A stretch of DNA of 64,000 nt from an uncultured Caryophanales bacterium (lineage in GTDB: Bacteria > Bacillota_I > Bacilli_A > RFN20 > CAG-826): the NCBI GenBank assembly GCA_946612115.1, contig CAMOEI010000004.1, positions 1 through 64,000 on the forward strand. Direction: 5' to 3'. The position numbers were made by a program, and so were the translations under genes. The notes beneath the pieces are model-generated. The model worked only from the letters and a program-made list of their open reading frames with translations, made no database searches and had not been told where the DNA came from. Positions 51,019 to 60,767 of this stretch are shown one piece after another (within the stretch, counting starts at the first letter, position 1; each line of letters opens with the position of its first letter).

Positions 51019-54000
51019 ATGAAAAAAATAACTAGTCGAGTCTTATCAAGTATCGTTTTTATGTCTCTACTTACTGGTGGGGCTTTTGTCATTACTCATC
51101 AAGACGAAGTAAAAAAGTCTGATGCAGCCTATAGTAAAACCTCTTTAAGAAAAACAAATATTAACCTTAATGACTGCACAGCGGAAGAAATAATAGCGTA
51201 TTATTCCGACTTGAATAAATTAGACGATAGTGAAAGACAGGGTACAAATTTATTAAAAAATTTAAAACCTATTCTTTCTAATGAACAACAATACCATAAA
51301 TATGATTCTGATATTTGGCAAATGTATGAAATCACTGATAGAGATTGGATTAAATCTCCAGCGGAAGATATTCCTAATTTTAATTCGACAACAAAAATTA
51401 TCTCTTCATATACATATTTAGAAAGTTGCGACGAATCTAACCCTGGACCATATGTTCATGCTTTATATAACAATAGAGATGTTGAAAATAACGCTAGAGC
51501 ATGGTACTGCCACAATGATAGAGGCTATGCATGGACAATTGAAAGAGAACATATTTGGGCTAAGTCACATGGTTTTAATGATGAAAAAGCTGCGGGTGCA
51601 ATGGGTGATCCAATGCATTTACAAGCTGGCAACGGCTATGTTAACGGAGTCCACAGCAATGAAATCTATGGAAATGTTGGAAAGATATCTACTGACTGCG
51701 GGACAAAATTTGATAATACAAAAAGAAATTATAAAGGAATTTCTAAAACCATTGGATCTGGCACAGTATTTGAACCTCAAGATGAAGACAAAGGTGATAT
51801 CGCTAGAGCAGTTTTCTACATGGTTGCTAGATACAATAACTACGCTGGAAAGACTGCTTCACAAGAAACATTTGATAGTGGAAATCCAAATCTATGTTTA
51901 GCAGAAACAATTACTGATACCGCTGTGACAGGTGAATCTACCGCTACCCAAGCTTATTCTTTAGGTTTAGTTCAGGATTTACTTGAATGGAATAGATTAG
52001 ACCCTGTTGATACTTATGAGATTCATAGAAACAATCTTCTTTATAGAAATTACACAAACAATAGAAATCCATTTATTGATTTCCCAGAGTGGGCAGAATA
52101 TATCTGGGGTTCAAATGTTGATGGGAAGAGTTATTCATCTACACCAACAGGTATCGCGGATCCAACTAAAGATGTAATTAATGAAACATTCGAAAGTGTA
52201 AAATTAACCCTTTCAACCACAAAAACAAATGTTGATAAAGGAAGTTATGTAAACATCAATGCAACTGCTTCAGATAGTAAAAGCTACACTGTTTCTTGGT
52301 CGAGTAGTGACACAAATGTTGCTACTGTTTCTAGCTCATCATCAAGTACTGGTACAAATATTAGAATTAACGGAAAAAATGCTGGTTCTGCAGCAATTAC
52401 TGCACAAATAACAGTTGATAATAAAGTAATTAGCGCGACTTGTTCAGTAAAGGTTGTTGATCAATCTATTGATAGTGTTACGATCGAATTAGACCCAACG
52501 ACTCTTGCTTTAGATGTTGGGTCAGCAGAAACTATAACTGCAACTGTCACAGCCACAGGTTCTTATACTACAAATGTTACCTGGTCAACCGCTGATGAAA
52601 ATGTTGCAGATGTTTCTGAAAGCGGAATAGTTATGGGTGTTTCTGAGGGAACGACAACAATAACTTGTAAATCAGTTAGCGATCAAAGTGTATTTGCAAC
52701 TTGTGATGTAACAGTCAATAGTGTTTCCACTCTACTACAGGCGATATATACACCAACATCCAAGACCTCGATATCTACTTCAGGTAGTGCACCTACAGGT
52801 TCAAGCGCTACATATAATAATACTTATGGCCAAAATCAAATGACTGATTGTAATTCTTTAACATTAACTCTTTCTGGGTATGGTGGATATCGTATAGAAG
52901 AAATAATTCTTTCCATGAAATCAAACAAAACTAGTGGTTCTGGATATTTAACTTTAAAAACTGGTTCCACAACATTAGCAAATATTGGTAATGGTTCAGG
53001 ACTTTCGTTTAGTAACGCTAGTTGGAATGGAGCGTATTCTCAATCCTATGTTCCAATCAATTTAAATATTATCAAGACAATTATTAGTAATAACCAAACA
53101 ATAGTTTTAACTATTAATTCTACTCAAAACTCATTATATTTTGGCTCGATGACAGTTAATTATTCTTTACCTGTCTCTAGTGTATCTTTAGATCAATCTA
53201 GTCTTGAACTTGATATAAACGGAGAAGACACTGCTACTTTAATTGAAACCATTAGTCCTAGTGACGCTACTAATAAATATGTTGAATGGACAAGTAGTAA
53301 CGACAGTGTTGCCACAGTTGATGATGGCTATATCGAAGCTGTAGGGGTTGGAGTAGCAACAATTACAGTAACAACTGAAGATGGAAATAAAACTGCAACA
53401 TGTACAGTCACAGTTATTGATTCCTCCTCACCCGTTGATCCTGAACCTGAAGATAAAGGACAAAGTTATTACACAGTAGTTAATGATGTTAATGATATAA
53501 CAACAGGTAAATATGTTATCGCGGTTAAAGTTAGTTCTACTTATTACTCTATGAGTAACATCTTATCAAATGGTAAGTTTTCTAAGGATGCAACATTATC
53601 AGTTAACGAATATGGTGTCATTACAAATAACAGTTCTGATTATGATGTGTTTGAATTTACTGTTTCTAGCCAAACAACGACAATTAAATCAGAAAACAAT
53701 TACATTTCCTACGATGCCAGTACAAACTTTAAATATAGTGCAAATCCATATACGTTCAATATCATAACTAACGATAATGGAAAAGTTAGATTGACTTGTT
53801 CAACAGTATCAACAAGAGGCATATGTTATAGAACATCAACATATAATTTATTTGGAGCTTATATGACTTCAAATATTTCTTCATCTTCAAATGAATACTA
53901 TGATATCGAATTCTTCAAATTAATTACTTCTTATGATTTAGTTTCTACTTTTGTTAGTCAAAACATGAAAATGACTACAATCCCAACTACTGATACAAGC

Positions 54001-54336
54001 GATACTGGAGCGTGTAGAGGAAATAATGGTTATTATATAACCGCAAAGACTGCGTGGAACTCATTAGTGAGCGCTCATGCTGCACATACTGATTTACAAA
54101 CTATTTTCCAAACGAAGTTCAACGATGCTTATTTAAGATATCTTGCTTGGGCAGAGGCTAATCATGATGCAAATCCATTTGATGGAAAGAATTCAATTAG
54201 TTATAAACCAAGTGTCATAAACTCCATTTTCAATAATGATGATAATAGAACTATTTTAATAGTTGCTGTTTCATCTATTGTCTCAATTACGGGTGTATTT
54301 TCTTACCTTATTTTCAAAAAGAAAAAGGTCGATTAG
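51019..54336 (+). CDS. Secreted endonuclease I-family nuclease with Big_2 domains and C-terminal membrane anchor
   Basis: 1105 aa from ATG 51,019. A signal segment (SSIVFMSLLTGGAFVI) is followed by the endonuclease I domain (about 95-365) with the catalytic EREHIWAKSH (His178) and GDPMHLQAG. Three Big_2 Ig-like domains follow (about 400-485, 490-575, 720-805; each with a WSSSDTNVATV-like core), then a domain of unknown type and a terminal span with basic tail (VAVSSIVSITGVFSYLIFKK). There is no LPxTG; the anchor is a plain membrane span. It probably degrades nucleic acids outside the cell for nutrients. Confidence 0.88.
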   Translation: MKKITSRVLSSIVFMSLLTGGAFVITHQDEVKKSDAAYSKTSLRKTNINLNDCTAEEIIAYYSDLNKLDDSERQGTNLLKNLKPILSNEQQYHKYDSDIWQMYEITDRDWIKSPAEDIPNFNSTTKIISSYTYLESCDESNPGPYVHALYNNRDVENNARAWYCHNDRGYAWTIEREHIWAKSHGFNDEKAAGAMGDPMHLQAGNGYVNGVHSNEIYGNVGKISTDCGTKFDNTKRNYKGISKTIGSGTVFEPQDEDKGDIARAVFYMVARYNNYAGKTASQETFDSGNPNLCLAETITDTAVTGESTATQAYSLGLVQDLLEWNRLDPVDTYEIHRNNLLYRNYTNNRNPFIDFPEWAEYIWGSNVDGKSYSSTPTGIADPTKDVINETFESVKLTLSTTKTNVDKGSYVNINATASDSKSYTVSWSSSDTNVATVSSSSSSTGTNIRINGKNAGSAAITAQITVDNKVISATCSVKVVDQSIDSVTIELDPTTLALDVGSAETITATVTATGSYTTNVTWSTADENVADVSESGIVMGVSEGTTTITCKSVSDQSVFATCDVTVNSVSTLLQAIYTPTSKTSISTSGSAPTGSSATYNNTYGQNQMTDCNSLTLTLSGYGGYRIEEIILSMKSNKTSGSGYLTLKTGSTTLANIGNGSGLSFSNASWNGAYSQSYVPINLNIIKTIISNNQTIVLTINSTQNSLYFGSMTVNYSLPVSSVSLDQSSLELDINGEDTATLIETISPSDATNKYVEWTSSNDSVATVDDGYIEAVGVGVATITVTTEDGNKTATCTVTVIDSSSPVDPEPEDKGQSYYTVVNDVNDITTGKYVIAVKVSSTYYSMSNILSNGKFSKDATLSVNEYGVITNNSSDYDVFEFTVSSQTTTIKSENNYISYDASTNFKYSANPYTFNIITNDNGKVRLTCSTVSTRGICYRTSTYNLFGAYMTSNISSSSNEYYDIEFFKLITSYDLVSTFVSQNMKMTTIPTTDTSDTGACRGNNGYYITAKTAWNSLVSAHAAHTDLQTIFQTKFNDAYLRYLAWAEANHDANPFDGKNSISYKPSVINSIFNNDDNRTILIVAVSSIVSITGVFSYLIFKKKKVD

Positions 54337-54371
54337 TTCTTAAATAATATAGATTTATCTATTCGATTTTG

Positions 54372-54399
54372 TTGCATAATGTTTTTTTCGTGGTAGAAT
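54372..54399 (+). promoter_or_regulatory. ssrA promoter
   Basis: TTGCAT (54,372-54,377), 16 nt, TAGAAT (54,394-54,399), ahead of the tmRNA. Confidence 0.65.
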
Positions 54400-54432
54400 A
54401 TCTCACGCTTCTAAAAGAAGAAGCAACACTCT

Positions 54433-54819
54433 GGGGTCGTAATGGATTCGACGGAGATGTGCAGGGCATTAATTGCAGCGGTTGGTAACCAAAAACCAAA
54501 ACAAAAATAACTGACAACAGTTATATGAGAGCACCTCGTGCTCAATCTCTCTGCTTAGCTTAATTTACCCGATATAGGGTCCCATTATTTAATGGGGCAG
54601 AGCGCTCTTTAAGGTTTTAGCCTTTCACGCTTAAAGTAAGTGTCATAACAAAAGGATTGTGGTCTAGAGTTGATTGGTTACTAGGTCATGAAATTCGTTA
54701 ATCTCGCATAGAGAATTGAGTCGATATATGAATCTATGTTAAATGTTAATATCGTCTAAGCTGTAGACGTTATTGTATGGCCATCTTCGGACGTGGTTTC
54801 GATACCACCGGCTCCACCA
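54433..54819 (+). ncRNA. ssrA: Transfer-messenger RNA
   Basis: The 5' end GGGGTCGTAATGGATTCGAC and the 3' end with TTTCGATACC (T-loop) and CGGCTCCACCA are diagnostic; GGGGTCG pairs with CGGCTCC as acceptor stem and CCA is encoded. About 387 nt. The open frame before TAA at 54,561 reads KITDNSYMRAPRAQSLCLA, ending in the Leu-Ala expected of a degradation tag; its exact start is uncertain, so the tag may be longer. The Cys near the end is unusual. Confidence 0.95.
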
Positions 54820-54863
54820 AAAGAAACTATTATTTATATATCAATACAAAGGAGAATATTTAA

Positions 54864-55715
54864 ATGAAAATTTGTATCTCAGCGGAATCTACAATTGATT
54901 TACCACGCGAAATACTCGATGAATTTAAAATTAAAACAATTGCTTTTAATGTTATTTTAGGCGATAAATCTCAAGAAGATGGAGTAGTTACTCCAGAAGA
55001 TATCTTCGAATACGTTGATAAAACTGGTATCTTGCCAAAGACCAGCGCGGTTAACGAAGCAAGATATGAAGAATACTTTGGCAATCTTCTTAAAGAATAT
55101 GATGCGATTATCCATTTCTCTTTAAGTAGTGACTTATCTTCTTCATATAATAACGCTTGCATTGCTGCTCAAGAATTAGGAGAAGATAAAGTATTTGTTA
55201 TTGATACATTAAGTTTATCTACTGGTATTGCTTTACAAGCAATCTATGCTTCTCAATTAAGAGATCAAGGCTTAAAACCACAAGAGATTGTTGAAAAAGT
55301 TAAGGCGAGAATTCCAAGCGATCAAACTAGTTTCGTTTTAGCCACAGTTGAGTATTTGTATAAAGGTGGTAGATGTAGTGCTTTAGCGATGTTAGGGGCT
55401 CAATTATTTAGAATTAGACCACAAATTCTTGTCACTAACGGAAAAATGGGCCCAGGAAAGAAATATTTGGGAAAACAAACTAACTGTGTTGATTCCTATT
55501 GCCGCGATACCTTAGCGCAGTTTAATACTCCAGATCTCTCGCTAGTCTTCATTACTCATAGTAGCGCCACTCCAGAAATGGTGGAAATCGCTAGAAAACA
55601 ACTTGAAGAAAGAGGATTTAAGAGAATTATTGAAACCAAAGCAGGAGCGACAATTACCTCTCACTGCGGTCCTAAATGCTTAGGAATCTTATACATGAAT
55701 GATGGAGCCAAATAA
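54864..55715 (+). CDS. degV: DegV-family fatty-acid-binding protein
   Basis: 283 aa. The family landmarks are SAESTIDLPREILDEF, KTSAVNEARYEEYF, IIHFSLSSDLSSSYNNA and TVEYLYKGGRCSALAM; the last part positions the fatty-acid carboxylate. DegV/FakB proteins present fatty acids to the kinase FakA for phosphorylation and phospholipid synthesis. No fakA is in the window. AAAGGAGAA precedes the ATG. Confidence 0.94.
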   Translation: MKICISAESTIDLPREILDEFKIKTIAFNVILGDKSQEDGVVTPEDIFEYVDKTGILPKTSAVNEARYEEYFGNLLKEYDAIIHFSLSSDLSSSYNNACIAAQELGEDKVFVIDTLSLSTGIALQAIYASQLRDQGLKPQEIVEKVKARIPSDQTSFVLATVEYLYKGGRCSALAMLGAQLFRIRPQILVTNGKMGPGKKYLGKQTNCVDSYCRDTLAQFNTPDLSLVFITHSSATPEMVEIARKQLEERGFKRIIETKAGATITSHCGPKCLGILYMNDGAK

Positions 55716-55785
55716 AGGCTCTTTTCATTTGCTAAAATAGCTGAAACTGGACAGTGTCCAAAGTTCTGAAAATTTCTCTTGCCAT

Positions 55786-55843
55786 ATTACTATATAGATG
55801 TGTATATTATTTCCAAGTTACTTAATAAGTAACCTAAGGGGAG
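55786..55843 (+). promoter_or_regulatory. Promoter, hairpin and SD of the 46-aa acidic protein
   Basis: TTGCCA, 18 nt, TATATT (with TG just upstream, an extended -10), then a perfect hairpin GTTACTT-AAT-AAGTAAC and AAGGGGAG (55,836-55,843). Confidence 0.6.
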
Positions 55844-55852
55844 TAATACATC

Positions 55853-55993
55853 ATGAACTTAACTTTAGGTCCAGGTACAAAAGCATTAACGTCAGATGAA
55901 GAAGTCGTGGAAGTTGTCGAAGTCATCGAACAAGCAGATGATTATTCCGATCTCGACGATAATTATTACTACGATCTAGAGGAAGAGTTCTAA
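55853..55993 (+). CDS. 46-aa highly acidic small protein
   Basis: ATG with AAGGGGAG 9 nt upstream, its own promoter and a terminator 20 nt after the stop. It begins MNLTLGPGTKALTSDEEVVE and ends in a Asp/Glu/Tyr-rich stretch (DLDDNYYYDLEEEF). About 40 per cent of the residues are Asp or Glu, which suggests a protein that binds a basic partner or mimics nucleic acid; that is inference. No homologue recognised. Confidence 0.65.
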   Translation: MNLTLGPGTKALTSDEEVVEVVEVIEQADDYSDLDDNYYYDLEEEF

Positions 55994-56011
55994 TACTTAC
56001 TTCTAGAAAAT

Positions 56012-56039
56012 AAAAAACGAGTTAACGCTCGTTTTTTTA
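56012..56039 (+). terminator. Terminator after the 46-aa gene
   Basis: AAAAAACGAG and CTCGTTTTTTT pair around TTAACG. The -10 box of the next gene begins 4 nt later. Confidence 0.85.
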
Positions 56040-56054
56040 TTATATAATAAGCGT

Positions 56055-57440
56055 ATGAAGTTTATTGATAAACTCAAAGGACTTAATAAATATAGTGCAG
56101 CGATTAGCTTTTTATCATTAGAAGTTTTTGCCATTCTAGCATTCTCTTTTAGTGGTAGCTACGTTTTATTTGGTTCTTTATCTTTAGCGGTCTTCTTATT
56201 ACTTTTGTTATTTAATATTGGACAAATAAAATCTAGTGGAGTTTCTACGATTGGTTTATTTATGATTCCAGTATTTTTATATACCTTACTAACCGCTTTA
56301 GGAATTTATTCTAGAGGTCATGTCTTATTAGGCAATTTCTCTATCGCAGAAATCATCTTTGTTCCATTAGGATTATTACCTATCGCTTTTAGCGGTTATT
56401 TATTATCTATTGATAAAACATTTAAAATCTCAACTTTCTTATTAGTTATCTATGGCGCTTTAATGGCAATTACAATTATTAATCTATTTGTTAACTTAGT
56501 TAACTTTGGAGCGTTCTACACAGTTATTTATAAAGATTATTCGATGTATTATAACGGTCAATTATCTTCGACATTAGTTAAAGATATGGCCTATACCTTA
56601 GAAGGATTTAAATTTATCGAAGTGAAGATGTCTCATTACGTCTTATATCCTGGATTATTATTCTCTTCGATTGCGACGCTCCCATTTTTATCTCCTAAAA
56701 AGGAAACAAAGAAATTTGTTATTTATGGAGTATTCGCTTTTGTTGGTCTATTAGCGTTAATTCTTGTACCTTCTAAAATTGGATTATTCGCGATTATCTT
56801 TAATCTAGTTATAGCTGGCTTAGTCTTATTATGTAAGAAAGTGCCTGCAAGTCGAAAGATAGTGAAAGTTACTGTTGGGGCAATTTTTGTTTTAGGAGTC
56901 TTATTATTCCTAGTGATGTTTATTAATCAACAGGCTAATATCTCTTTTATTTCTAATAATGCATTACTTAATAAATTCTTCAATACGAATCGATTTGTTC
57001 GTATTTATAATCCACTTATTAATCATTTATTCTCTGATAAATTCCTTGGTTTTATTTACTACATTCCAGGAGAAGGAATGGACCCTGTTTTATATGATTT
57101 AAGTGGTAGTTTCTTCTTTGATAACTTCATGACTAGTGGAGTTATTGGAAATATTGCTTTTATTGCAATGATGGTGTTTTCAATCTTTGGCTTTAAGAGA
57201 TATTTCTTAAGCGAAAAAGGTGAATTTTCCATCAAATCGACATTATTTACATTGGTTTCTTTCTATTTTGGATATTCATTCTTATTTAGCGATGGTCAAT
57301 ATGGAATCTTCTATGATATCCGTAAACCAATATATTTAACATCGACATTTATGATTGTTTTATTTATCTGCGCTTATATCTATTCGAGTAATCCAAAAGT
57401 GGAAAATAAGGAGGTAGTTAATAATGAAAAACAAGCTTAA
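56055..57440 (+). CDS. O-antigen ligase/polymerase-like membrane protein
   Basis: 461 aa with about 11-12 spans and a larger loop (about residues 290-350) before the last spans, as in Wzy/WaaL-type polymerases and ligases. No strict motif defines the family; the call rests on topology and on glycosyltransferase neighbours. TATAAT (56,043-56,048) is 6 nt before the ATG with no SD: a leaderless start. It overlaps the next gene by 17 nt. Confidence 0.7.
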   Translation: MKFIDKLKGLNKYSAAISFLSLEVFAILAFSFSGSYVLFGSLSLAVFLLLLLFNIGQIKSSGVSTIGLFMIPVFLYTLLTALGIYSRGHVLLGNFSIAEIIFVPLGLLPIAFSGYLLSIDKTFKISTFLLVIYGALMAITIINLFVNLVNFGAFYTVIYKDYSMYYNGQLSSTLVKDMAYTLEGFKFIEVKMSHYVLYPGLLFSSIATLPFLSPKKETKKFVIYGVFAFVGLLALILVPSKIGLFAIIFNLVIAGLVLLCKKVPASRKIVKVTVGAIFVLGVLLFLVMFINQQANISFISNNALLNKFFNTNRFVRIYNPLINHLFSDKFLGFIYYIPGEGMDPVLYDLSGSFFFDNFMTSGVIGNIAFIAMMVFSIFGFKRYFLSEKGEFSIKSTLFTLVSFYFGYSFLFSDGQYGIFYDIRKPIYLTSTFMIVLFICAYIYSSNPKVENKEVVNNEKQA

Positions 57441-58275
57441 ATATTTATTAATTCTTCCTGTAGTTGCTTTATCTAGCTGTGGCTATTCACTAGGTTATTT
57501 AGTTAAAGGTAATCGATATATTTCTAGCGATTTCCAAGAGAACTATTATCGAGATTGGAATAAAGAATTAAAGTCTGCTTCAGTTATATCCGCGGACGTC
57601 ACTGATAAGAAGATTACTTCCTTTAACGATATTTCTAAAGTTGACCCTAATTTCTTAATTGATCCATCCATAAGTGATGTTGAAGAATATGGACAAGCCT
57701 TTAAGATGACTAATTTAGATGATTCATTTAGATATGGTTATCAATCTAAATTATTTGATGGAAGAGTCATCTGCGGAGGCTTATATCAACGTAGTAGAGT
57801 TCAATCTGACGGGAATGGATTCTCAGTGAGATTTTCTAAAGAAAGTAATGATTTAAACTATTTCGCCCTTCATTTTAAAACCACCACCGATAGCACAGTT
57901 AATTGCTATCCTGTAGGAGAGGATCAAACTCTAGATGAACTAGGTTTATCTGGCTACGCTAGAGATAAGAAAATCTTCCATAATTCTTCTTTTAGATTGA
58001 AGATTGGTGTTTACACCAAAGAAGATGAAAAGATCGTTAACCACGAATTTACTTCTAGTATTGTTTTTAACAATAAAGAAACAAATGATGGAAATGTATA
58101 TACCTTCTTTGCGTTTGATTTAAAAGAATATTCCTTATCTAGATGTATCGGCTTTTCTATTACATACGATAACTTAGATGACGAATTAATTAATTGGAAT
58201 AAAAATAAAGGCGTAGATATTACCCACGCCCTATTTATCTACGAAGCCTTCTTGCCTTATACAGTCTGGCATTAA
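57424..58275 (+). CDS. Lipoprotein of unknown function in the polysaccharide locus
   Basis: 283 aa. AAGGAGGT precedes the ATG, which lies inside the end of the polymerase-like gene. The signal ends PVVALSSC (Cys19). The mature domain is beta-rich with no known motif (DSFRYGYQSKLFDGRVICGG; YFALHFKTTTDSTVN). It may bind or process the surface polymer. Its end overlaps the convergent ATP-grasp gene by 4 nt. Confidence 0.75.
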   Translation: MKNKLKYLLILPVVALSSCGYSLGYLVKGNRYISSDFQENYYRDWNKELKSASVISADVTDKKITSFNDISKVDPNFLIDPSISDVEEYGQAFKMTNLDDSFRYGYQSKLFDGRVICGGLYQRSRVQSDGNGFSVRFSKESNDLNYFALHFKTTTDSTVNCYPVGEDQTLDELGLSGYARDKKIFHNSSFRLKIGVYTKEDEKIVNHEFTSSIVFNNKETNDGNVYTFFAFDLKEYSLSRCIGFSITYDNLDDELINWNKNKGVDITHALFIYEAFLPYTVWH

Positions 58276-59162
58276 ATCTTAAGCCATTCACCCATTTCAA
58301 AGTCACATTTATCATCATCTAAAATGAGTGTTCCTTTCGCTGGAGTGAAAGTCATTTCAGAGAAATAGATTTTACCGTTGATGTTATATAAGTCCACTCT
58401 AACAAATGGGAATGGACTAGCAAGATCTTCACTAATCTTGACCATCTTATCAAAGTTAACTGGCTTATCTAATGGATAGTCAGTTTTTTTCCAACCGTTA
58501 AATTGACTTCCATCAAAATTAGTCCAATCAATATAGTAGTTGTTATATCTAATATCACTACCTCTATTAGTGACTACATATAAAGATTTAGCAACTCCAT
58601 TAAAGACATGAATCTTATATTCAATTGGTAGTTTGTTGTTCTCTAATAGTAGCTCTTCAATAATGATTTGAGGTTTGATTTTGCTATAGTGGAGTTCAAC
58701 TGTTTTTTTACCGTAATTAGTCTTTAGCCATTTATTAAATTTCTTTTTTAAAGAAATAAGATCGATTTTAGATTTATCATAGCAAATGTAATTCATCGCA
58801 CAGCCATGACTACATTTCATGACAAAAGAATTTGGTAATTTATTAAAGTCGATATCTTCAAACTTGTCGTAAACTCCATAGGATTTGATAAGCAATTCTT
58901 CATATCCTTTTTCTTTTAGATATTCTCTAACACCCACTCTTCCAGCACATTTGCTGACTAGATCATTTTTTGGGTATTGATATAGTCTTAAGACTTGGAG
59001 CTTTTCTGTATATCTAGTTGGGTTATTCCAGTTTAGCTTATGGTGGGTAATATATTTATATTGATAAGTGATATACGCTTTTTTACTAATAAGTTTAACC
59101 ACACCTCTAAAAGGAGAGACTATCGCTCTTTTAAATTTATTTTCTTTGAGATTTTTATTAAG
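58272..59162 (-). CDS. TupA-like ATP-grasp protein
   Basis: 296 aa from ATG 59,162 (AGGAAG 7 nt upstream; the in-frame ATG at 59,195 lies inside the flippase gene). Family landmarks are NWNNPTRYTEKLQVLRLYQY, VREYLKEKGYEEL, SFVMKCSHGCAMN, IIIEELLLE (ATP-grasp Glu) and FVRVDLYNINGKIYFSEMTF. TupA-like ATP-grasps are thought to join an amino acid or similar group to cell-surface polymers such as teichuronopeptide. Its start overlaps the flippase stop. Confidence 0.85.
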   Translation of the reverse strand, partial: LNKNLKENKFKRAIVSPFRGVVKLISKKAYITYQYKYITHHKLNWNNPTRYTEKLQVLRLYQYPKNDLVSKCAGRVGVREYLKEKGYEELLIKSYGVYDKFEDIDFNKLPNSFVMKCSHGCAMNYICYDKSKIDLISLKKKFNKWLKTNYGKKTVELHYSKIKPQIIIEELLLENNKLPIEYKIHVFNGVAKSLYVVTNRGSDIRYNNYYIDWTNFDGSQFNGWKKTDYPLDKPVNFDKMVKISEDLASPFPFVRVDLYNINGKIYFSEMTFTPAKGTLILDDDKCDFEMGEWLKI

Positions 59163-60663
59163 CATCTTTTTTCTTCCTAATAAATGAGCTGACAAGGTCT
59201 TCTTTTAATAGACCTAAACTTACTAGATAAATAACCGCATCAATTAAGACTACTGAAACGAGTTCAATAATCATTGAATAACTTTCTACTCCGGTTAGCT
59301 TATATCCTAAGTTATATAAAGGTTTTCTTAACAAGAAAGTTGAAGCGATTATTAACGCGATAGCGATTAATAATTTTAAATTATTAAAATTAAATATAGC
59401 TTTTTTGATCCATTTCCAACTTATTGACACTAAGAATACCATGATGATTAAATCAGTAATTGATGTACCAATGGCAACTCCAATAGAAGGATTAGATTTA
59501 AAGACATATTTACCAAAGACAATGGAAAGAACAATATTTAAAAGTGTTCCACCTAATAAAGCGAATAAATAATATTTTTCTTTCTTCATTGGAAGAAGAA
59601 TTTGACCATAAATAATATCGCTCACTGAATAAGTTAACATCATACTTGATAATATGATTAAAACAACTGGAGCGTTAACATATCCTAGTTCTTCAACGAA
59701 AGAATAATTACCCGAAATTAACCCCGTGATTGGTTTAGATAAAATCGCCATAGTGACAATTGCAGGCAAAACAATAAATAAGCAGATGTTTATTGAATAG
59801 GCGGTTAATCGATTAAAGTATTTCTTATCTTCTTGAGCGTAGCAAATTGCCGCGCGAGGAATAAAGACAGTGCTTAACGCTGTGATCACTCCAATAATGA
59901 CATCAATTCCTTTAATTCCAACAGAGTAAGAAGCAACTTCACCTTTTCCTTCATCGATAAATCCAAGGATGAATGTGTCGGTTTGATTATAAAAAGAAAT
60001 GATAAGAGAAATAGAACATAGTACCGCAAGAGGTTTAACTAACTCTTTAAACGAATAAGACATCGTCTTTTTTAACGAAATAAACTTCCTTGCGTAGATT
60101 ATATTTGCAATACTTGTCACTAAAGTGACAGAAGCAGTAATTAAAGCATAAATATAAATGTCATCAGGAGAAGTAACAAAGATAACAATTAATAAAGTTG
60201 AAAGTGCTAAAATAGCAACACTTCTAACTGACATATAAAATTGCTTTTCCAAAGCAATAAATAACCATTCAAAGGAGAACGCTCCACTTAAAAAGTTAAT
60301 TGAAAGAAGGAAAATAACTTCGCTATTAGCTTTAAATTCAGTGATTGTTAATACTAATAAAGCTTCTAGAGCGAAAGATAAAACTGTAGTGATTAATTGA
60401 ATGATAAAGAATGTTTGAACTTTGTTTGAAAGTTTTTCTTTGTCATCTTTAACTTTAACACACTCTCTAATTGCTAGATTAGGTATACCAATCTTTGCTA
60501 AAACCAGAAAATATAAAACAAAGGTATTACACCAAGTATAAACACCAACTTGATTCGCACCTAAATAACGGCAAACCCAAGGGAATGTCATAAAGGATAA
60601 TATCGTCAAAACTAAAGTTCGCGAGATATTAATGAGTACATTTGTACGTGTTTTATCTTCCAT
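59158..60663 (-). CDS. Wzx-type polysaccharide flippase
   Basis: 501 aa from ATG 60,663, with about 12-14 spans (starting TNVLINISRTLVLTILSFMTF and continuing VCRYLGANQVGVYTW, a typical RfbX/MATE-like opening). It moves lipid-linked sugar units across the membrane. On the minus strand TATAAT lies 7 nt before the ATG without an SD, so it appears leaderless. The earlier in-frame ATG at 60,687 would lie upstream of the promoter. Confidence 0.9.
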   Translation of the reverse strand: MEDKTRTNVLINISRTLVLTILSFMTFPWVCRYLGANQVGVYTWCNTFVLYFLVLAKIGIPNLAIRECVKVKDDKEKLSNKVQTFFIIQLITTVLSFALEALLVLTITEFKANSEVIFLLSINFLSGAFSFEWLFIALEKQFYMSVRSVAILALSTLLIVIFVTSPDDIYIYALITASVTLVTSIANIIYARKFISLKKTMSYSFKELVKPLAVLCSISLIISFYNQTDTFILGFIDEGKGEVASYSVGIKGIDVIIGVITALSTVFIPRAAICYAQEDKKYFNRLTAYSINICLFIVLPAIVTMAILSKPITGLISGNYSFVEELGYVNAPVVLIILSSMMLTYSVSDIIYGQILLPMKKEKYYLFALLGGTLLNIVLSIVFGKYVFKSNPSIGVAIGTSITDLIIMVFLVSISWKWIKKAIFNFNNLKLLIAIALIIASTFLLRKPLYNLGYKLTGVESYSMIIELVSVVLIDAVIYLVSLGLLKEDLVSSFIRKKKDA

Positions 60664-60767
60664 TAGGTATATTATAAGCAAACACAATTTATTTTTGAAA
60701 ACTTAAATTTTCAAAGTAATTTATTCAAGTTATATCTATCTTATTTCTATTTTGTTAAAATAGTCTC

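Noticed and set aside
52200-53420. DNA-level repeats in the endonuclease gene.
   Set aside because: These are diverged Big_2 protein domains; the nucleotide sequences are not close repeats.
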